This document shows positions 1 to 7,923 of a stretch of 36,275 nt of DNA, one piece after another. Source of the stretch: Desulfobacterales bacterium HSG2. GTDB taxonomy: Bacteria; Desulfobacterota; Desulfobacteria; Desulfobacterales; 4be13. Position 1 is the first letter of the stretch. Each line of letters begins with the position of its first letter. The translations under genes were made by a program, and so were the position numbers. The notes below the pieces were generated by a model. The model saw only the letters and a program-made list of their open reading frames with translations, did not search any database and had not been told where the DNA came from. The stretch covers positions 1 through 36,275 of the forward strand of contig JAUCGI010000041.1 in assembly GCA_030378035.1 (NCBI GenBank). The letters run 5' to 3'.

Positions 1-1
1 A

Positions 2-532
2 AAGCCGGTCAGGGCCATACTTGATCCTTATAATCCTGTGGGATCGACCGTTCATGTGAACTTTAAAACGTCAAAAACAGACCGGTGGGAAACCGATTCC
101 CGTAAATCTCACATCAACTGGGTGATTCTTGACAGCGACTGGGAAGCGGAATTCTGCCGAGTTGCGGAATCACACCCTTTGGTCATATCCTATGTTAAGA
201 ATCACAACCTGGGGCTTGAGGTTCCATACACTTATGGCTCGGTCATACGGACCTATATTCCTGATTTCATCGTTCAGATCGATGACGGCAATGAAGACCC
301 GCTGAATCTGATTGTGGAGATCAAAGGCTTTCGGGGAGAGGATGCAAAGGTAAAGAAATCCACAATGGAGAATTATTGGATTCCGGGGGTGAACAGGCAC
401 AAGAAGTATGGGAGATGGGCTTTTGCGGAGTTTACCGGCGTTTATGAGATTGAGGCGGATTTTGAGGCAAAAATTGAGGCTGAGTTTGATAAGATGGCCC
501 TTCGGCAAGCTCAGGGAACGCCCGGTCGTTGA
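2..532 (+). CDS. Type III-like restriction endonuclease Res subunit, C-terminal part (5' end outside window)
   Basis: The frame is open from the first bases, so the gene starts before the window; the GTG at 38 is internal. The visible ~176 residues open with a YNPVGST-HVNF stretch followed by T-S-K, as in the C-terminal nuclease part of type III/BPTD_3080-like Res proteins. A PD-(D/E)XK core follows: I-P-D-F-I-V, about 15 residues, then L-I-V-E-I-K-G-F. In this family an N-terminal SF2 helicase translocates DNA and this domain cuts it. The partner methyltransferase is probably the Mod gene at 2244-5057, although two small genes lie between. The last ~10 residues (L-R-Q-A-Q-G-T-P-G-R) are encoded by a copy of the palindromic repeat, so the natural C-terminus was replaced or extended. 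Family call is strong; exact subtype is uncertain without the helicase part. Confidence 0.85.
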   Translation, partial: KPVRAILDPYNPVGSTVHVNFKTSKTDRWETDSRKSHINWVILDSDWEAEFCRVAESHPLVISYVKNHNLGLEVPYTYGSVIRTYIPDFIVQIDDGNEDPLNLIVEIKGFRGEDAKVKKSTMENYWIPGVNRHKKYGRWAFAEFTGVYEIEADFEAKIEAEFDKMALRQAQGTPGR

Positions 533-573
533 GCTTGCCGAAACGGGCGGTCGTTGAGCTTGCCGAAACGGGG
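498..573. repeat. Palindromic TTCGGCAAGCTC repeat, three units, overlapping the res stop codon
   Basis: One copy reads CCCTTCGGCAAGCTCAGGG. Two following copies are in the opposite sense (CGGTCGTTGAGCTTGCCGAA). The first supplies the last codons of res, and the res stop TGA lies in the second unit. This is the GGC variant of the repeat family, also found at 888-1256. Confidence 0.9.
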
Positions 574-595
574 AACGGTAAAAAAAGGAGAGGAT

Positions 596-922
596 ATGAA
601 AGGTTATATGTACATACTAAAATGTGCAAATGGTAAATATTACACGGGCAGCACAAAAAATTTGGACAGAAGACTTGCTCAACACCAGGCAGGTGAGGGG
701 GCTAATTTTACCAGAAGATATCGTCCTGTAGAATTGGTTTATTATGAAGAATTTGAAAGGATTGACGAGGCTTTTTGTCGGGAAAAACAGGTGCAGGGGT
801 GGAGCAGGAAAAAGAAAGAGGCTTTGATTAATGGGGAATATGGGAAACTTCCTGAGCTGTCCAGGAACTATACGCAATATGGGAAACCCCCTTCGGCAAG
901 CTCAGGGAGCGGCGGTCGTTGA
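596..922 (+). CDS. GIY-YIG domain nuclease, small single-domain (UPF0213/YhbQ-like)
   Basis: A 108-aa protein. The ATG at 596 was chosen because AGGAGAGG lies just upstream; the longer reading from 554 would start inside a repeat. The N-terminus has M-Y-I-L-K-C-A-N-G-K-Y-Y-T-G-S, the GIY-YIG signature in the Y-I-L...Y-Y-T-G form. L-D-R-R-L (catalytic Arg) and H-Q-A-G follow, then R-E-K-Q-V-Q-G-W with the conserved Glu of the metal site. Members are about 90-100 aa and have structure-selective or unknown DNA nuclease roles. The last ~12 residues (S-A-S-S-G-S-G-G-R) come from the repeat array starting at 888, as in the neighbouring genes. It sits between res and mod of a restriction system, but whether it belongs to that system or is a separate insertion cannot be told. 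Confidence 0.88.
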   Translation: MKGYMYILKCANGKYYTGSTKNLDRRLAQHQAGEGANFTRRYRPVELVYYEEFERIDEAFCREKQVQGWSRKKKEALINGEYGKLPELSRNYTQYGKPPSASSGSGGR

Positions 923-1256
923 GCTTTCCCTTCGGCAAGCTCAGGGAACGGGAACGGGAACGGGCGGTCGTTGAGTTTTCCCTTCGGCAAGCTCAGGGAA
1001 CGGGAACGGGAAGGGGCGGTCGTTGAGTTTTCCCTTCGGCAAGCTCAGGGAACGGGAACGGGAAGGGGCGGTCGTTGAGCTTTCCCTTCGGCAAGCTCAG
1101 GGAACGGGAACGGGCGGTCGTTGAGCTTGCCGAAACGGGGCGGTCGTTGAGTTTTCCCTTCGGCAAGCTCAGGGAACGGGAACGGGCGGTCGTTGAGCTT
1201 GCCGAAACGGGACGGTCGTTGAGCTTTCCCTTCGACAAGCTCAGGGAACGGACGGC
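888..1256. repeat. Array of about eight or more palindromic TTCGGCAAGCTCAGGG / TTGAGCTTGCCGAA units
   Basis: This covers the gap between the GIY-YIG gene and the DUF3782 gene. Units begin CGGTCGTTGAG and recur about every 25-55 bp. They mix both orientations and end in GGGAACGGGAACGGG-type runs, so each can fold back on itself. Nearly all carry GGC/GCC at the variable position; only the last copy (near 1228) has the GAC variant. No other gene is visible here. Translations in either strand are low-complexity and are not taken as genes. Confidence 0.92.
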
Positions 1257-1273
1257 CGAAACAAGGAGGTTAT

Positions 1274-2104
1274 ATGAATCTGACAGAAGTCAAGGAACTG
1301 ATATATCGGGAACTGCCACATGTTTTGCAGACAGACAAAACATTTCATTATGTTATCCGGGACATGTTGCAGGAAAGTTTTGCAGACAGGCAGAAAACGG
1401 AAGACCGTTTTGATCTGGTGCTTGCCGAAATCCGGGCTTTGCGTGAGGAGTCTCAGCGCAGATGGGATGAGCAGCAGGCTGAAAACCGGGCTTTGCGTGA
1501 GGAGTCTCAACGCAGATGGGATAAGCAGCATGCTGAAATCCGGACTTTGTGTGAGGATACGAGAGCGAATCAGATCGAAATCCTGGAGTTGCGTGAGGAA
1601 TCTCGGCAGATATTGAGAGAAGTGCGGTCGTTTATTTGCAATTATAACAGCGATATCGGTGCGCTGGGGGCGATCTGGGGCATCGCCACCGAGGAGTCTT
1701 TCCGCGGTGCCTTCAGAAGCATATTGGAAAAGTCCTTTGGGGTACAGGTGATGAATATCAACGAATTTGACCACAAAGGTGAGGTCTTCGGTCATCCTGA
1801 GCAGATAGAACTGGACGTCATCATCAAAAACGGTCTGCTGATCATCTGTGAGATCAGATCATCCATGAGCAAAAATGATATGTATGTGTTTGACTGGAAA
1901 GTGGCGTTCTATGAAAAGCACCACAACGCAAAAGCGACCCGCAGGATTGTCGTCTCACCGATAGTGAACAAGAATGCCTATCCTGTGGCTGAGAAGTTGG
2001 GAATTGAGGTGTTCAGTTATGCACAAGATGTTCCGGCTCATGGAGAGAGAGCGAGTAAAATAAGACCTGCTCCGGTCGTTGGGAGCAGAACAGGAAGCGG
2101 ATAA
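1274..2104 (+). CDS. DUF3782-type protein: coiled coil plus PD-(D/E)XK-like nuclease fold
   Basis: A 276-aa protein with a strong ribosome site (AAGGAGG, 4-5 nt before the ATG). Residues ~45-115 form a coiled coil built on an 18-residue repeat (A-E-I-R-A-L-R-E-E-S-Q-R-R-W-D), nearly identical twice at the DNA level and a third time in decayed form. The C-terminal half has G-A-L-G-A-I-W-G-I-A-T-E-E-S-F-R, E-L-D-V-I-I-K-N-G (D181) and C-E-I-R-S-S (E193). It ends in a V-V-S-P...E-V-F-S strand, which matches DUF3782 proteins, a predicted PD-(D/E)XK-like family. The usual E-x-K is E-I-R here, so catalysis is uncertain. The role is unknown; it lies between res and mod of a restriction locus and is flanked on both sides by repeat arrays. 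Confidence 0.8.
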   Translation: MNLTEVKELIYRELPHVLQTDKTFHYVIRDMLQESFADRQKTEDRFDLVLAEIRALREESQRRWDEQQAENRALREESQRRWDKQHAEIRTLCEDTRANQIEILELREESRQILREVRSFICNYNSDIGALGAIWGIATEESFRGAFRSILEKSFGVQVMNINEFDHKGEVFGHPEQIELDVIIKNGLLIICEIRSSMSKNDMYVFDWKVAFYEKHHNAKATRRIVVSPIVNKNAYPVAEKLGIEVFSYAQDVPAHGERASKIRPAPVVGSRTGSG

Positions 2105-2110
2105 ATGAAA

Positions 2111-2231
2111 CCGGTCGCTGAACTTGTCAAAACGGCGGTCGTTGAGCTTGTCGAAACAGCGGTCGTTGAGCTTGTCAAAACGGCGGTCGTTGAGCTTGTC
2201 GAAACGGCGGTCATTGAAACGACAAAAACGG
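2111..2231. repeat. Tandem 24-bp repeat (GTC/GTY variant), four full copies plus one degenerate
   Basis: The unit CGGTCGTTGAGCTTGTCGAA followed by ACGG is 24 bp long, so it preserves reading frame and encodes R-R-S-L-S-L-S-K. Copies alternate between TTGTCGAA and TTGTCAAA. It fills the space before mod and keeps the mod frame open back to 2124, which would mislead start-site prediction. The fifth copy is degenerate (CATTGAAACGACAAAAACGG). Confidence 0.92.
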
Positions 2232-2243
2232 GGGAAAAACGAA

Positions 2244-5057
2244 ATGGCTAGAAAAACAACAACAAAGGCAAAAGCAAAGAAAAAAACAGAGAAAACCATT
2301 GAGACCATCAAACATGAAGATGCTTCACGCAAGAATATTCCCACGGCCGAATATCAGTCTGTGATGCGCAAGGATGAGCAGAATCCGGTTCAGGTTGCTT
2401 ATGAACGGCGAAACCAGGATCTTGACCCGCAACTGGTGTGGCGGGGGAAGGATCAGCAGGATTGGTCTGATTTGGTGGTTCAGGCGCCGCCTTTGTATAT
2501 TCAGGATAAGGTCCACCCCAAGTTTCTGATTGATGATCTGCTCACCCTTCGACAGGCTCAGGGAAAGGAGGAAAGGGAACAGCAGCTTGGTCTTTTTTCT
2601 GATTTTAATGGTTTGCCGGATGAGAGCGCGAGAACGGAGTTTTATCAGCATGATGCAAACTGGACAAATCGCATGATTCTTGGGGACAGTCTTCAGGTGA
2701 TGGCGTCCCTGGCGGAGCGGGAAGGGCTGCGGGGAAAGGTGCAGTGCATTTATATTGATCCGCCTTATGGCATCAAATTCAATTCCAATTTTCAATGGTC
2801 AACCACAAGCCGTGATGTCAGGGATGGAAAGCTTGAGCATATTACAAGAGAGCCGGAACAGGTGAAGGCGTTTCGGGACACATGGCGGGATGGAATTCAT
2901 TCTTATCTGACTTATTTGCGGGATCGGCTGACGGTGGCGCGGGATTTGCTGACGGATTCGGGGTCGGTTTTTGTGCAAATTGGGGATGAGAATGTGCATC
3001 GGGTGCGGGCTTTGATGGATGAGGTTTTTGGGAGTGAGAATTTTGTGAGCCAAATACTTTACCGAAGAGGAGGATTTCAAACAGGACAATTTATTGCAAA
3101 TACATATGATTATATCCTTTGGTTTGCCAAAAATCAAGAAAACATCAAAGTACGAAAGTCATATTTACAAACTGATTTACAAAACTGGTATTCAAAAAGC
3201 GATAAATGGATTGAAAAATTGGATGGATGTCGAAGAACTTATGTTCCATTAACACCATTAAGTAATAATGAAAAACTTCATAGTGATAGATCGTGTTTCT
3301 CTGGAACAGGAGGGCAAACAAGTACTTTTGGAATAGAGCTTGAAAATAAAATCATAAAACCTCCTTCTGGAAGAGGCTGGTCAACCAATAAAACAGGGGT
3401 ACTGCGACTTAAATATGCTAACCGCCTCATGCTCAAGGGAAAACAAGCTCGTTTTAAACCATATTATAATGATTTTCCATTTCAACACATGACAAATGGT
3501 TGGTTTGATACTATTCGTGGAGGATTTGCCAGTGATTCGGCTGATAAAAAAATATATGTTGTTCAAACGCAAACCAAAGCCATAGAACGCTGCATCCTAA
3601 TGACCACCGACCCCGGCGACCTAGTCCTCGACCCCACTTGCGGCTCAGGCACAACCGCTTATGTGGCCGAGCAATGGGGCCGCCGCTGGATCACCATAGA
3701 CACGTCCCGTGTAGCTCTCGCCCTTGCCCGTGCCCGCATCATGGGCGCACGTTACCCCTATTACCTCCTTTCCGACAGCAAAGATGGACAGCTCAAAGAA
3801 GCAGAAATCGCCCGCAAAGCCCCATCAGAAGCCCCCACCTACGGCAAAATCAGCCAAGGCTTTGTTTACGAGCGAGTCCCCCACATCACCCTCAAAGCCA
3901 TTGCCAATAATGCCGAAATAGATGACATCCATGAAGAATTTCAAAAAAAGCTTGAACCCCTCAGGAAGCAACTGAACCAGTCCCTTAAAAAGAAATGGGA
4001 AGAATGGGAAATCCCCCGTGAACCCGGGGAAAAATGGGCTGCCAAAGTTAAAAAACTTCATTCCCAATGGTGGAAACTCCGCATGGACCGCCAGAAAGAG
4101 ATCGACGCATCCATCGCGGCCAAAGCGGATTTTGAATATCTTTATGACAAACCTTATGAGGACAGAAAGAAAGTCCGAGTCGCCGGCCCCTTTACCGTGG
4201 AAAGCATCTCCCCGCACCGCGTCATGGGAGTGGATGAGAATGACGAACTCACAGACCCCAAAGACACAAACCCCGAGGCCACGGACTTTGCGGAAATCAT
4301 CCTGGAAAACCTCAGAACCGCAGGCGTTCAGCAGGCACACAAAGAAGACAAGATCAGTTTTGTCAGCATGACCCCCTGGCCCGGGCATTTCATCTGCGCC
4401 CAGGGCACTTATATCGAAGGCAGCGAGGAGACCGGTACGGAAAAACGGGCAGCCATATTCATCGGCCCCGAATTCGGCACAGTGAGCCGTCCCGATCTTG
4501 TCGCGGCCGCACGGGAGGCGGGGGATGGAGATTTTGACGCACTGATCGCATGTGCGTTCAGCTATGACGCCCATTCATCGGAAATTAACAAACTGGGGCG
4601 CATTCCCATACTCAGAGCAAGGATGAACGCAGACCTGCACATGGCGGAGGACCTGAAAAACACCGGCAAGGGCAACCTGTTTGTCATCTTCGGAGAGCCC
4701 GACATCCGTTTCGACAAGCTCAACGACCGGGAAATCCGGGTGAAAATAAACGGTGTGGACGTATTCCACCCCAACACCGGCGAAATCATCAGCGACGGGC
4801 CAGAAGGCATTGCCTGCTGGTTTATCGACACCGACTACAACGAAGAAAGCTTCTTTGTCCGCCATGCCTATTTCCTGGGCGCAAACGACCCTTACAAAGC
4901 CCTTAAAACCACCTTAAAAGCGGAAATCAGCAAGGACGCATGGCAGACCCTGAACAGTGACACATCCAGACCTTTTAAAATACCGAAGTCGGGCAGGATT
5001 GCCGTGAAAGTGATAAATCATTTAGGCGACGAAGTAATGAAGGTGTTTAGTTGTTAA
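2244..5057 (+). CDS. Site-specific DNA methyltransferase, beta class, type III Mod-like
   Basis: A 937-aa protein. The ATG at 2244 follows the 24-bp repeats, and a lysine-rich N-terminus precedes a conserved body. The catalytic motif D-P-P-Y (172-175) comes before the AdoMet-binding D-P-T-C-G-S-G (463-469), the motif order of beta-class N6-adenine or N4-cytosine enzymes such as type III Mod. The segment between them is the target-recognition region, and its DNA (about 3040-3595) is near 30% GC against over 50% on both sides. It should pair with the Res at the window start. Two repeat copies are read through in frame: L-R-Q-A-Q-G at 2545-2563, and F-D-K-L-N-D-R at 4706-4730 in the C-terminal part. 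The ~470-residue C-terminal extension beyond motif I is long. Family call is secure; target sequence is unknown. Confidence 0.92.
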   Translation: MARKTTTKAKAKKKTEKTIETIKHEDASRKNIPTAEYQSVMRKDEQNPVQVAYERRNQDLDPQLVWRGKDQQDWSDLVVQAPPLYIQDKVHPKFLIDDLLTLRQAQGKEEREQQLGLFSDFNGLPDESARTEFYQHDANWTNRMILGDSLQVMASLAEREGLRGKVQCIYIDPPYGIKFNSNFQWSTTSRDVRDGKLEHITREPEQVKAFRDTWRDGIHSYLTYLRDRLTVARDLLTDSGSVFVQIGDENVHRVRALMDEVFGSENFVSQILYRRGGFQTGQFIANTYDYILWFAKNQENIKVRKSYLQTDLQNWYSKSDKWIEKLDGCRRTYVPLTPLSNNEKLHSDRSCFSGTGGQTSTFGIELENKIIKPPSGRGWSTNKTGVLRLKYANRLMLKGKQARFKPYYNDFPFQHMTNGWFDTIRGGFASDSADKKIYVVQTQTKAIERCILMTTDPGDLVLDPTCGSGTTAYVAEQWGRRWITIDTSRVALALARARIMGARYPYYLLSDSKDGQLKEAEIARKAPSEAPTYGKISQGFVYERVPHITLKAIANNAEIDDIHEEFQKKLEPLRKQLNQSLKKKWEEWEIPREPGEKWAAKVKKLHSQWWKLRMDRQKEIDASIAAKADFEYLYDKPYEDRKKVRVAGPFTVESISPHRVMGVDENDELTDPKDTNPEATDFAEIILENLRTAGVQQAHKEDKISFVSMTPWPGHFICAQGTYIEGSEETGTEKRAAIFIGPEFGTVSRPDLVAAAREAGDGDFDALIACAFSYDAHSSEINKLGRIPILRARMNADLHMAEDLKNTGKGNLFVIFGEPDIRFDKLNDREIRVKINGVDVFHPNTGEIISDGPEGIACWFIDTDYNEESFFVRHAYFLGANDPYKALKTTLKAEISKDAWQTLNSDTSRPFKIPKSGRIAVKVINHLGDEVMKVFSC
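2545..2563. repeat. Palindromic repeat copy embedded in frame inside mod
   Basis: CCCTTCGACAGGCTCAGGG lies within the methyltransferase gene and encodes L-R-Q-A-Q-G between the N-terminal region and the D-P-P-Y domain. It has one substitution from the consensus, and the reading frame is intact. Confidence 0.85.
4706..4730. repeat. Second palindromic repeat copy embedded in frame inside mod
   Basis: The core TTTCGACAAGCTCAACGACC is the reverse of the GGTCGTTGAGCTTGTCGAA form. It encodes F-D-K-L-N-D-R in the C-terminal region of the methyltransferase and does not break the frame. Confidence 0.85.
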
Positions 5058-5060
5058 CCG

Positions 5061-5120
5061 CTCCTTCGACAAGCTCAGGTTGCGGCTTCGACAAGTTCAG
5101 GTTGCGGCTTCGACAAGCGG
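5061..5120. repeat. Three partial palindromic repeat copies downstream of mod
   Basis: CTTCGACAAGCTCAGG, CTTCGACAAGTTCAGG and a truncated CTTCGACAAGCGG follow each other, joined by TTGCGG. They begin a few bases after the mod stop codon and all carry the GAC variant. Confidence 0.88.
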
Positions 5121-5197
5121 GTACCTGTAGGTTGGGTCAATTGTAGAAAAAAATTACGTTACAACGCATTATAACAAATAAAAGGTAGGTTATCAAA

Positions 5198-5620
5198 ATG
5201 ACTTTGGATGATATTCTTTATGACATGTTTACCCTTGAAGATGAGATGCGTGCTTATGAACGCAAATACGGAGTGCTGACAGAAACATTTTATGAGGCAT
5301 ACCGCGCAGGTGAGGAACCGTCTGATGATTCATGGGTGAGGGACTGGACAGCATGGGCAAGCGCATATCAGATATATCTGCGTTACAGGCAACAATACCA
5401 GACTGCTATAACATCTTTGCGTTTGGAAACAAAAAATCTTTCTGAAATTATTGGGAAAACATCACGCCATGAACCCGTTTCAATCCCTGCCCTTCGACAA
5501 GCTCAGGGACCGGCGGTGGCTGCCCTTCGACAAGCTCAGGGACCGGCGGTGGCTGCCCTTCGACAAGCTCAGGGACCGGCGGTGGCTGAGCTTGTCGAAG
5601 CCAAGGAGAAAACCCAATGA
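5198..5620 (+). CDS. Small acidic protein of unknown family, antitoxin-like position before RelE-UvrD
   Basis: A 140-aa protein that I cannot place in a family. Residues 1-~92 are acidic and aromatic-rich, probably helical (M-T-L-D-D-I-L-Y-D-M-F-T-L-E-D-E at the start; W-V-R-D-W-T-A-W-A later). From about residue 98 the sequence is three copies of an 11-residue peptide (A-L-R-Q-A-Q-G-P-A-V-A) plus E-L-V-E-A, encoded by repeat units at 5490-5602, so the tail is probably not original. The stop overlaps the next start as ATGA, implying translational coupling with a protein that begins with a RelE-like toxin domain. By position it could be the cognate antitoxin or a regulator; this is inference from context only. 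AAAGGTAGG precedes the ATG. Confidence 0.72.
   Translation: MTLDDILYDMFTLEDEMRAYERKYGVLTETFYEAYRAGEEPSDDSWVRDWTAWASAYQIYLRYRQQYQTAITSLRLETKNLSEIIGKTSRHEPVSIPALRQAQGPAVAALRQAQGPAVAALRQAQGPAVAELVEAKEKTQ
5490..5602. repeat. Three tandem 33-bp repeats plus one inverted unit inside a coding region
   Basis: The 33-bp unit contains CCCTTCGACAAGCTCAGGGA followed by CCGGCGGTGGCTG. Three copies are virtually identical and in frame (11 codons each). An inverted GAGCTTGTCGAAGCC closes the array. The near-identity suggests recent local duplication. Confidence 0.93.
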
Positions 5621-7737
5621 ATTTCCGAATTGCAGATACATTTACAGACAGCCTTGCAAAGCTGACTGACCAGGAGCAGAAAACGGTCAAGACCACAGCG
5701 TTTGACCTGCAAATGAACCCTGCTCATCCAAGTATGAAGTTTCATAAACTTGAGAAAGCCAGGGATCCCAATTTCTGGTCCGTGCGTGTGAACATTGATA
5801 TCCGGCTGATTGTCCATAAAACAGCCTCAGGCCTGCTGCTGTGCTATGTTGACCATCATGATGATGCCTACAAATGGGCAGAGCGGCGCAAACTGGAGAT
5901 CCATCCGAAAACCGGGGCCGCGCAACTGGTGAAAATCCGGGAGATGGTCAGAGAGATACCCGTTCCCAAATATGTTGCCAAAGAACAGCCTGCGCCATCC
6001 AAACCGCTCTTGTTTGACAAAATCCCCGAGGATGATCTCTTAAACTATGGAATCCCTGTGGAATGGATGGACGAAGTTTACAAAGCAGACGAGGACACCG
6101 TGCTGGAAGTGGCAGATCATCTCCCGAGTGAGGCAGCCGAGGCTTTGCTGGAGCTTGCCACGGGCGGAACCCCCAAGTATGCACAACCGGTTCCAGATGA
6201 CACAGACCCCTTTGACCATCCTGATGCCCTGCGCCGATTCCGGGTAATGAACAACATTGAATCGCTTAAACTTGCCTTAAAATATCCCTGGGACAAATGG
6301 ACCGTCTTTCTCCATCCCGAACAAAAGCGGCTGGTTGAAAAGAATTATAACGGCCCTGTGCGGATTTCAGGATCAGCAGGTACGGGAAAGACCATCGTCG
6401 CACTCCACAGGGCTGTCTTCCTTGCCCGCACAAACCCCGACTCAAGGGTACTGCTGACCACTTTCTCAGACACACTGGCAAGAGCCCTGGCAACAAAAAT
6501 GAAACGGCTGATATCTCATAAGCCGCGTATCGCGGAGCGGCTGGAAATCCATGCCATGAATGCCATTGGCACACGTCTTTACAAATTAAACATCGGAAAA
6601 CCTCACATTGCATCGGCCCGGGATATACAAACACTTGTCACGGAAGCATCTCAGAAGGTCAGCGGTCATAAATTCAGCCAGCGTTTTCTAATAAGCGAGT
6701 GGGCGGATGTTGTTGATGCATGGCAGTTGAAAACCTGGGAAGCGTACCGCGATGTAAAGCGCCTGGGCAGGAAAACACGTCTGCCGGAAAAACAGCGGCT
6801 CATTCTCTGGGAGATATTCAGCTCGGTTTGCGAAAATCTCAGACACAAAGAACGGATAACTCATGCGGAGATGTTCACCGCGCTTGCATCATGGGCTGAA
6901 AACAGAAAAAATCTGCCATTCGATTTTCTGATAACAGACGAGGCACAGGATCTGAGCATCGCACAGTTGCGCTTTCTTGCCGCAATGGGAGCGGGCAGAC
7001 CGGACAGCCTTTTCTTTGCCGGGGATATTGGTCAGCGGATTTTCCAGCAGCCATTCTCCTGGAAGGCACTCGGTATCAATATCCGGGGCCGCTCCCGCAC
7101 CCTGCAAATCAACTACAGGACGTCGCACCAGATCAGGATGCAGGCGGACCTGCTTCTCGGACCTGAATTGTCCGATGTTGACGGCAACAGGGAAAAACGA
7201 AACGCAACCATCTCCGTATTTAACGGCCCCAAACCGGCCGTCATGACCTCGGACACCCCCGAAGACGAAATCAGAACCGTCAGCAGATGGCTCTCAGACC
7301 GGAGCAGCCAGGGCATCATGCCCCATGAGATCGGGGTTTTTGTGCGTTCTGCCGCTGAACTGGACAGGGGATGCAGTGCGGTAAAAGATGCGAATATAAA
7401 ATTTGTAATATTGGACAAGAACATTGAAACCCGCACAGATCATGTCTCCGTCAGCACCATGCATCTTGCCAAGGGGCTCGAATTCCGAGCGGTTGTCGTC
7501 ATGGCCTGTGATGATGAAGTCATCCCCTTGGAGCAAAGGATAGAAACAGCCGCAGATGAAACAGACTTGGAAGAGGTTTATAACACAGAACGACATCTGC
7601 TTTATGTGGCATGTACCCGTGCAAGGGATCATCTTCTTGTAACAGGAACGGATCCGGGGTCTGAGTTTCTTGATGATTTATCTGTTCAGATTATGGGCAG
7701 GCTATTTACTGGCTCACAAACAGGTATCCTTCAGTAA
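5617..7737 (+). CDS. RelE/ParE-like domain fused to UvrD/Rep-type (SF1) helicase
   Basis: A 706-aa protein. Residues 1-~95 resemble the RelE/ParE toxin fold: F-W-S-V-R-V-N-I-D-I-R-L-I-V-H-K followed by H-H-D-D-A-Y-K-W-A-E-R-R-K, the typical final strand. Residues ~230-690 form a UvrD-like SF1 helicase with Walker A G-S-A-G-T-G-K-T (252-259), Walker B D-E-A-Q-D (441-445) and Q-I-N-Y-R-T motif IV. Motif V follows at about 611 (V-S-T-M-H-L-A-K-G-L-E-F), then motif VI Y-V-A-C-T-R-A-R near 664. RelE-UvrD fusions are known, but their role is poorly defined; a ribosome- or RNA-directed function coupled to an ATPase is one possibility. It overlaps the upstream small gene by 4 bp, suggesting a two-gene toxin-antitoxin-like unit. 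Whether the RelE part is an active nuclease cannot be seen. Confidence 0.9.
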   Translation: MNFRIADTFTDSLAKLTDQEQKTVKTTAFDLQMNPAHPSMKFHKLEKARDPNFWSVRVNIDIRLIVHKTASGLLLCYVDHHDDAYKWAERRKLEIHPKTGAAQLVKIREMVREIPVPKYVAKEQPAPSKPLLFDKIPEDDLLNYGIPVEWMDEVYKADEDTVLEVADHLPSEAAEALLELATGGTPKYAQPVPDDTDPFDHPDALRRFRVMNNIESLKLALKYPWDKWTVFLHPEQKRLVEKNYNGPVRISGSAGTGKTIVALHRAVFLARTNPDSRVLLTTFSDTLARALATKMKRLISHKPRIAERLEIHAMNAIGTRLYKLNIGKPHIASARDIQTLVTEASQKVSGHKFSQRFLISEWADVVDAWQLKTWEAYRDVKRLGRKTRLPEKQRLILWEIFSSVCENLRHKERITHAEMFTALASWAENRKNLPFDFLITDEAQDLSIAQLRFLAAMGAGRPDSLFFAGDIGQRIFQQPFSWKALGINIRGRSRTLQINYRTSHQIRMQADLLLGPELSDVDGNREKRNATISVFNGPKPAVMTSDTPEDEIRTVSRWLSDRSSQGIMPHEIGVFVRSAAELDRGCSAVKDANIKFVILDKNIETRTDHVSVSTMHLAKGLEFRAVVVMACDDEVIPLEQRIETAADETDLEEVYNTERHLLYVACTRARDHLLVTGTDPGSEFLDDLSVQIMGRLFTGSQTGILQ

Positions 7738-7809
7738 ATCGGAGAATAAAACAGGCTGGCAGGAAATCCGTATTCATATAAAAAAGTCAGATCAGTTGAT
7801 AGTGAGTAT

Positions 7810-7923
7810 GTGCGGAAGGCGGTTGACAGATTTGATCGTTCGCTTAAGATGTGGCATGATTTGCATGATATTGTCCTGCCCGTACAGTTCATTGAAGATA
7901 AAGCGGAGGTGATAAGACTGTGA
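7810..7923 (+). CDS. Very small ORF or gene remnant overlapping the next gene
   Basis: A frame of ~37 codons from a GTG (the frame is open from 7750) ends in TGA at 7921-7923. That stop overlaps the GTG start of the next gene in the classic GTGA arrangement. The peptide is charged and helix-prone (K-A-V-D-R-F-D-R-S-L-K-M-W-H-D-L) and ends F-I-E-D-K-A-E-V-I-R-L. It lies in the same frame as the helicase, after two stop codons (7735 and 7747). No clear ribosome site precedes the GTG. It may be a real micro-protein coupled to its neighbour or the 3' remnant of a larger partner. The stop-start overlap is the main support. Confidence 0.42.
   Translation: MRKAVDRFDRSLKMWHDLHDIVLPVQFIEDKAEVIRL

Noticed and set aside
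2124..2243. Upstream start of mod at 2124
   Set aside because: It would add 40 residues encoded almost entirely by the 24-bp tandem repeat; the ATG at 2244 begins the protein-like sequence.
3825..4574. 249-aa minus-strand open frame
   Set aside because: It lies fully inside the Mod gene, antisense, with no ribosome site. The plus-strand protein has clear catalytic motifs.
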